Both the position numbers and the translations under genes were made by a program. From contig NZ_CP031168.1 of NCBI RefSeq assembly GCF_022354825.1, forward strand, positions 5,271,501-5,335,500: 64,000 bases of DNA, written 5' to 3'. Source of the DNA: Paenibacillus sp. H1-7. Its GTDB lineage: Bacteria; Bacillota; Bacilli; Paenibacillales; NBRC-103111. Shown one piece after another: positions 59,971-64,000 of the stretch. Below the pieces are notes generated by a model. That model had not been told where the DNA came from and did no database searches. It saw only the letters and a program-made list of their open reading frames with translations. The first letter of the stretch is position 1; each line of letters begins with the position of its first letter.

Positions 59971-60861
59971 TTAAAACGATATCGCTTTGTCCTCAAACTC
60001 CTGAAAGTTTTGCCTATACTGACGGGGAGTTACTCCGGTTTTTTTACGAAACAACGCATGGAAAAACTTCATATCCAAATAGCCGACTTGATTGGCGATC
60101 TGATAAATCGGGATGTCCGTTGACTTCAGCAGCTCGCAGCACTTTTGAATCCGTACGTTTTGCAAATATTGAGTAAAGGTCAGCCCCGTCGTCTTCTTAA
60201 ACAGCCTTTGAAAATGGCTGGCGCTCAAGTAGAAATAATCGGCCACATCCTGCACCGTAATATTTTGCGTGTAGTTGCATTTGATGAAATGGACCACTTC
60301 CTCCAGCTTGCTGAAGGATGCGGGCTCCGCTTCATTCATCAATTCAAATCGCTTCAGCATGACGAGAATCTGAATTAATAAAGCGGTCAGTACGGTTTCG
60401 AAACCGGTGTTTCTCTTCAAATATTCCGAATACATCGTTTGAATGATCGACGAAAAGGTGTCGTGCTTGTCTTGAAAGTGCAGCCACCGCTCGGAGCATT
60501 CGTGAGGATAATAAAAAATATTGTATGTATAGCATTCCTTTTGAAGAATATGCTCCCAATCCTCCAGCAGCTTCGACCGGAAAATGCAGTTGTAAATGAC
60601 CAGCGTCTTATCCTGCTTGGGAGACGACGGACGAAATACATGCGACGTCCCTACCGGGATGACGAACAAGTCGCCCTGCTTGGTTGGGATCACCTGATCT
60701 TCTATGTAGTGATAGCCGCTTCCTTCACCCACAAAGCTGATTTCCATAAAATCATGGGTATGCTGCTCGGTTGTAAACGATTCCAATTCGCGATTTATGA
60801 ATATGTCCATATTTTCGTCGAAAAAGAGGTCACCGCTCAGATGACCGATTCTTCCGCTCAT
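59971..60861 (-). CDS. AraC-family transcriptional regulator with cupin domain
   Basis: This encodes 296 aa from the ATG at 60861, 6 nt behind GAGGTGA. An ATG at 60924 has no ribosome-binding site. The cupin-like N-terminal sensor (TTEQHTHDFMEISFVGEGSG, about 30-110) would bind a sugar. The C-terminal DNA-binding region has two helix-turn-helix motifs: VQDVADYFYLSASHFQRLFK (first, about 199-218) and IYQIANQVGYLDMKFFHALF (second). Such proteins bind direct half-sites about 21-22 bp apart near -35 and activate. The 22-bp box pairs in this window fit that, and one box lies in this gene's own promoter. It is the best local candidate for the shared regulator, but unproven. Confidence 0.9.
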   Translation of the reverse strand: MSGRIGHLSGDLFFDENMDIFINRELESFTTEQHTHDFMEISFVGEGSGYHYIEDQVIPTKQGDLFVIPVGTSHVFRPSSPKQDKTLVIYNCIFRSKLLEDWEHILQKECYTYNIFYYPHECSERWLHFQDKHDTFSSIIQTMYSEYLKRNTGFETVLTALLIQILVMLKRFELMNEAEPASFSKLEEVVHFIKCNYTQNITVQDVADYFYLSASHFQRLFKKTTGLTFTQYLQNVRIQKCCELLKSTDIPIYQIANQVGYLDMKFFHALFRKKTGVTPRQYRQNFQEFEDKAISF

Positions 60862-60959
60862 GACCATCACCTCAGGTACATGATTTTTTTTACCACAATA
60901 AAATTTGTAAGATTCCGAGGTCATCGGATGTAAAAATTCTATATAGCGATAAAAACAAC

Positions 60960-60993
60960 CTCGCTTACGAAGCGAGTTTTGCTAAAGCAAAAC
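60960..60993. repeat. Two abutting hairpins in the AraC leader
   Basis: CTCGCTTACGAAGCGAG and GTTTTGCTAAAGCAAAAC are perfect inverted repeats (7- and 8-bp arms) sharing one base, within the 404-nt leader of the AraC gene. A further inverted pair (AGGGGAG/CTCCCCT, about 61130-61185) lies upstream. Tandem hairpins like these recall the ends of IS200/IS605-type elements, but no transposase is present. I see no supported gene in 60862-61264. Confidence 0.55.
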
Positions 60994-61264
60994 TTAAGGT
61001 CGCTCCTCTGAGAAAGGACGCCGATAGACGTTTTTCTCACATCCGCGTAAGATGAATGCCTTGAATGCGTTTCCAAGTCATACATTACTGCTCCTGTTAC
61101 TTTATCCCCCACTGTCTGTGCTTGTAAACTGCAAGGGGAGTTCAACTTGTTGAAGCAAGCTATTAGCTGCTCTCCCCTCAGCGCTTCTTTCCATTAGCAT
61201 TCTGTATTATAAACACCCCCTTTGACAATGTAAACATTTCCCATTGATGCAACTTCATACTAGC

Positions 61265-61318
61265 ATTATATATAAGTCCGATGATGGTTGCGTGGTGGTT
61301 ATCTGCTCAATCTATAGG
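61265..61318 (-). promoter_or_regulatory. Promoter with CCTATAG box, AraC gene
   Basis: CCCCCTATAG (box 61318-61312) is followed 41 nt later by a -10 TATAAT (61270-61265). The spacing equals that at 9013 and 58808. This suggests autoregulation of the AraC gene, or control by another member of its family. Confidence 0.58.
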
Positions 61319-61386
61319 GGGATTACACTCAATCCGGCAGCTTCAGCATACAAAAAACGACCGTTTCCGCCCTTATCTACTGTATT

Positions 61387-63756
61387 TCATCTCTCATCTT
61401 GGGTGATGATCTCGTAACGGCAGCCCGCTTCGGTCTGAAAGCAGACATCCGTGCCACAGCTCTCCAATGGAACTGCCCGGCCTTCCAGCCTAACTTGGAC
61501 AGGCCAATGTGTCACGAGACGGCACGTTTTCCCTGCATGGGAGTAAAGGGTCGCGCGTGTAAGCTGGCCTTCCTTCCATTCCATATCGACCGTGAATCCC
61601 TCACGTGCCTTAAGTCCCCGTACGCTGCCCTGCTTCCACTGCGGAGGGAGCGCCGGAAGCAGCCGGATCCTGCCCCTGTGGCTTTGAAGCAGCAGCTCGG
61701 TGATGCCGGACATGCCGGCAAAATTGCCGTCGATTTGAAAAATGTCCATCTTCACCTTCGGATGCCGATGGGCGTTCATCATATTCGGGTGCAGCCCCGC
61801 CAGCAGTTCGTTAACAAAACGGTACGCTTCCATGGGTTCGCCTAAGCGCGCCCAGAAGCTGACCGTCCACGCGCAGCTCCATCCTGTGTGCGCTCCGCCA
61901 TTGGCAAGCCTGCGTTCGAGCGAAGCCCGGCATGCTTCAGTCAGCTCAGGCTCATCCTCGCGAGTAATCAAATCCAACGGGTGCAGCGCTACAAGATGAG
62001 CGATATGGCGGTGGCCCGGCTCGTGCTCATCGTAATCCTCGTTCCACTCCTGCAGCTGACCGTATTGTCCGATCCGGAACGGCGGCAGCCGCTTAAGCGC
62101 ACGCTCCCACTCTCCGCGAAGCGTAGGGTCCTTCTTCAGCAGCAGGCTTGCCTCTATGCAGCTTCCGAACAAATCGCGAATGAGCGCCAAGTCCATTGTC
62201 GCCGCATGAGTCACACTGCTTACTTGCCCGTCAGGAGCAATAAACCGGTTCTCGGGTGAAGTGGACGGGCATGTAACCAAATTACCGTCAGGCCCCTCGA
62301 CTAACCAATCCAGACAAAACATCGCTGCCTCTTTCATTGCAGGATACGCTCGCTCGAGGAATGCCTCATCCTGGCTAAATGCATAATGGTCCCATAGATG
62401 CCTGCACAGCCACGCTCCCGCCATCGGCCAGAAAGCCCAGCTGGGTGACCCGTCTAAGGGTGTGGCCGTACGCCATAAATCGATGTTGTGGTGAGCGGTC
62501 CAGCCCCTGCAGCCGTAGTGGATTGCGGCCACTTTGCTTCCCGTAACCCGTAACCCTTCAATCAGCTCGAATAACGGCAGATGACATTCCGCCAAGTTAC
62601 TGACCTCTGCAGGCCAATAATTCATCTCCAGATTGATGTTGGTCGTCCAGCTGCTGCACCAGGGCGGCTGTATTTTATCGTTCCAGATTCCCTGCAAATT
62701 GGCAGGCTGTGTTCCGGCCCTGGAGCTGGATATCAGCAAATATTTCCCATATTGGAAAAATAGAGCGGCCAAATCGGGATCGTCCGCCCCCTGCTTGACG
62801 GCCCATATCCGCTCGTCCGTTGGAAGGCCGCTCTTATCTTCCCCTCCAAGATCAAGGGACGTTCTGTTGAAAAGAGAAGTATAATCGCGCGAATGCCGCT
62901 CCTTCAAGCGCTCATAGCCTAATTCAGCGGCATTCGCGAGCCATTGCTCGCACTGGCGCGACGGGGCTTTGTACAACGCAGCCGGGTCTTGATCGTGGCC
63001 GCTGAAGCTTGTCGCTGCGGACAACAGCAAAGTGATCGTACCGGTGCCGGTGACGCGAATACGTCCACCGCTTACTTCCACTTTGCCTTGCTCGGTATGA
63101 GCTTGAAGCTGCAGCTCGAAGCCGATGCCTTTGCCTTCCGCATACAACACCGGATCGTCCGTCTTGACCGTATTCGGACGCACGTGATACGGGCAGCGTC
63201 CGGATAGTGCGATCCGGTTGGAGGAGGCTTTGCTCACGGAGTACATTAGCGGGCTGTGCAGAACAACGCTGAAAGATGTCTTACCCTCGCTATGAAGACG
63301 AACCGCCATGACTTGGTCGGCAGCGGAGACGAACACCTCCCGCCGGTAAAGAACTCCGTTACTCCGGTAGTGGACTCGCACGATCCCTTCGTCCAGGTCA
63401 AGCTCCCGGCGGTAGTCCGTTATCATTCCCTGCTCGTCGAATAGGAGCTCCACATCTCCCAGCGGCAAATACGACTCTATTTCCTGCCCCTCCATATACT
63501 GCTCGATCATCTCCTCCGCTTCCTCATACTTCTTCGAGAAGATCAGATCCCGCACCGTGTCCAAATACAGCCTAGTTCCGTGACGGACCGTATCCCGGGG
63601 TTCCCCCGACCATAAAGTATCCTCGTTTAGCGCAATTCGTTCCCGGTCCGTCCCGCCGTATATCATGCCTCCGAAACGGCCGTTTCCGACAGGAAGCGCC
63701 TCGAACCAACGTTTGGCCGGCCTTGTATACCAGAGCACGGAACGTTTCTTATTCAT
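61387..63756 (-). CDS. GH95-family alpha-L-fucosidase-like enzyme, copy 2
   Basis: This encodes 789 aa from the ATG at 63756 behind AAGGGGG. A longer frame to 63855 adds a non-conserved 33 residues. The GH95 layout matches copy 1 at 50155: LWYTRPAKRWFEALPVGNGR, IALNEDTLWSGEP, LQGIWNDKIQPPWCSSWTTN, EMNYWPAEVSNLAECHLPLF, HTGWSCAWTVSFWARL, QIDGNFAGMSGITELLLQSH. By eye the two copies are about half identical, so this is an old duplication or separate gains, not a recent repeat. It is likely cytoplasmic. It directly follows the partial gene at the right edge and is upstream of the AraC gene. Confidence 0.9.
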   Translation of the reverse strand: MNKKRSVLWYTRPAKRWFEALPVGNGRFGGMIYGGTDRERIALNEDTLWSGEPRDTVRHGTRLYLDTVRDLIFSKKYEEAEEMIEQYMEGQEIESYLPLGDVELLFDEQGMITDYRRELDLDEGIVRVHYRSNGVLYRREVFVSAADQVMAVRLHSEGKTSFSVVLHSPLMYSVSKASSNRIALSGRCPYHVRPNTVKTDDPVLYAEGKGIGFELQLQAHTEQGKVEVSGGRIRVTGTGTITLLLSAATSFSGHDQDPAALYKAPSRQCEQWLANAAELGYERLKERHSRDYTSLFNRTSLDLGGEDKSGLPTDERIWAVKQGADDPDLAALFFQYGKYLLISSSRAGTQPANLQGIWNDKIQPPWCSSWTTNINLEMNYWPAEVSNLAECHLPLFELIEGLRVTGSKVAAIHYGCRGWTAHHNIDLWRTATPLDGSPSWAFWPMAGAWLCRHLWDHYAFSQDEAFLERAYPAMKEAAMFCLDWLVEGPDGNLVTCPSTSPENRFIAPDGQVSSVTHAATMDLALIRDLFGSCIEASLLLKKDPTLRGEWERALKRLPPFRIGQYGQLQEWNEDYDEHEPGHRHIAHLVALHPLDLITREDEPELTEACRASLERRLANGGAHTGWSCAWTVSFWARLGEPMEAYRFVNELLAGLHPNMMNAHRHPKVKMDIFQIDGNFAGMSGITELLLQSHRGRIRLLPALPPQWKQGSVRGLKAREGFTVDMEWKEGQLTRATLYSHAGKTCRLVTHWPVQVRLEGRAVPLESCGTDVCFQTEAGCRYEIITQDER

Positions 63757-63855
63757 CGATAATTCCCCCTTTTTGAGCAAAGGAAGGGAACCGTTCAGCC
63801 ATCCGCTTCCAACGCCCGCAGGACGACCCGCACGATTCCCTCCCTTGTCCTTCAA

Positions 63856-64000
63856 CTACTCGTACAACCAATCCAAGGTATCCACACCGTCATTTTTGTG
63901 CTCGACATCCCGCTGCCGGATTTCCTGATCGGCGGGAACGATGCCTAATATCAGATAGGCCCCTCTTCCGAAATCAAGAGTATGCCGCCCTGCATCGAAC
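63856..64000 (-). CDS. C-terminal fragment of a gene cut by the window edge
   Basis: This frame is open from the edge to TAG at 63858-63856 (47 residues). It reads TLDFGRGAYLILGIVPADQE and ends DGVDTLDWLYE. It is not recognised. The beta-rich YLILGIV strand would fit the C-terminal domain of a glycosidase or binding protein. Its stop is about 100 nt before the GH95 start, so they are probably one operon. Confidence 0.55.
   Translation of the reverse strand, partial: FDAGRHTLDFGRGAYLILGIVPADQEIRQRDVEHKNDGVDTLDWLYE

Noticed and set aside
60939..61145. Minus-strand 68-aa open frame in the AraC leader
   Set aside because: Its C-terminal part is simply translation of the tandem hairpins. There is no family similarity that I can recognise.

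Overview
The window looks like a chromosomal piece of a Paenibacillus-type Firmicute (Paenibacillus, Cohnella or a close relative). The grounds are strong GGAGG ribosome-binding sites, frequent TTG/GTG starts, SLH surface proteins, a DUF5696 protein beside an NHL/Yip1 protein, lipoprotein sugar-binding proteins with paired permeases, and a dense set of glycosidases. Apart from a glycosyltransferase and one small secreted protein, every intact gene is on the minus strand. No rRNA, tRNA, CRISPR array or prophage was seen.

Layout. 1-2325: a truncated zinc hydrolase of the AstE/AspA-M14 type with a basic repeat tail, divergent from a GT4 glycosyltransferase. 2442-8987: a six-gene operon with two Gfo/Idh oxidoreductases, a CaiB/BaiF CoA-transferase, a MaoC-like hydratase and two solute-binding-protein-like proteins that have no signal peptide. 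9250-9738: a small AT-rich secreted orphan. 10067-11522: a frameshifted transposase. 11797-20623: surface and envelope genes (giant SLH protein, FtsX-like permease, lipoprotein efflux adaptor, SLH protein with a ThuA-like domain). 20922-33449: a sugar-uptake and surface locus with two near-duplicate binding lipoproteins, two permeases, DUF5696 and NHL/Yip1 membrane proteins, and four lipoproteins carrying the same ThuA-like domain. 33529-33951: decayed gene remnants. 34068-48095: a seven-gene glycan-degradation operon (GH42, two GH2, two unrecognised large proteins, isomerase, oxidoreductase). 48440-49151: a 30-bp minisatellite and a dispersed intergenic repeat. 49227-64000: a stalk-domain protein, a second sugar ABC system whose binding protein is fused to carbohydrate-binding modules, two GH95 alpha-fucosidase-like genes, an esterase and an AraC regulator, then a truncated gene.

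How it fits together. Surface lipoproteins and SLH proteins probably capture oligosaccharides, two ABC systems import them, and the GH2/GH42/GH95 enzymes plus oxidoreductases and isomerase process galactose-, fucose- or uronate-type sugars. Seven promoters, including that of the AraC gene, carry the same box (CCTATAA or CCTATAG) at a nearly fixed distance from the -10. At two of them a second copy follows exactly 22 bp later. This ties the envelope, transport and CoA-transferase loci into one apparent regulon. The most novel features are this shared promoter architecture, the five-fold amplification of the ThuA-like surface domain, the signal-less solute-binding proteins in the CoA-transferase operon, and the two unrecognised proteins of the glycosidase operon.
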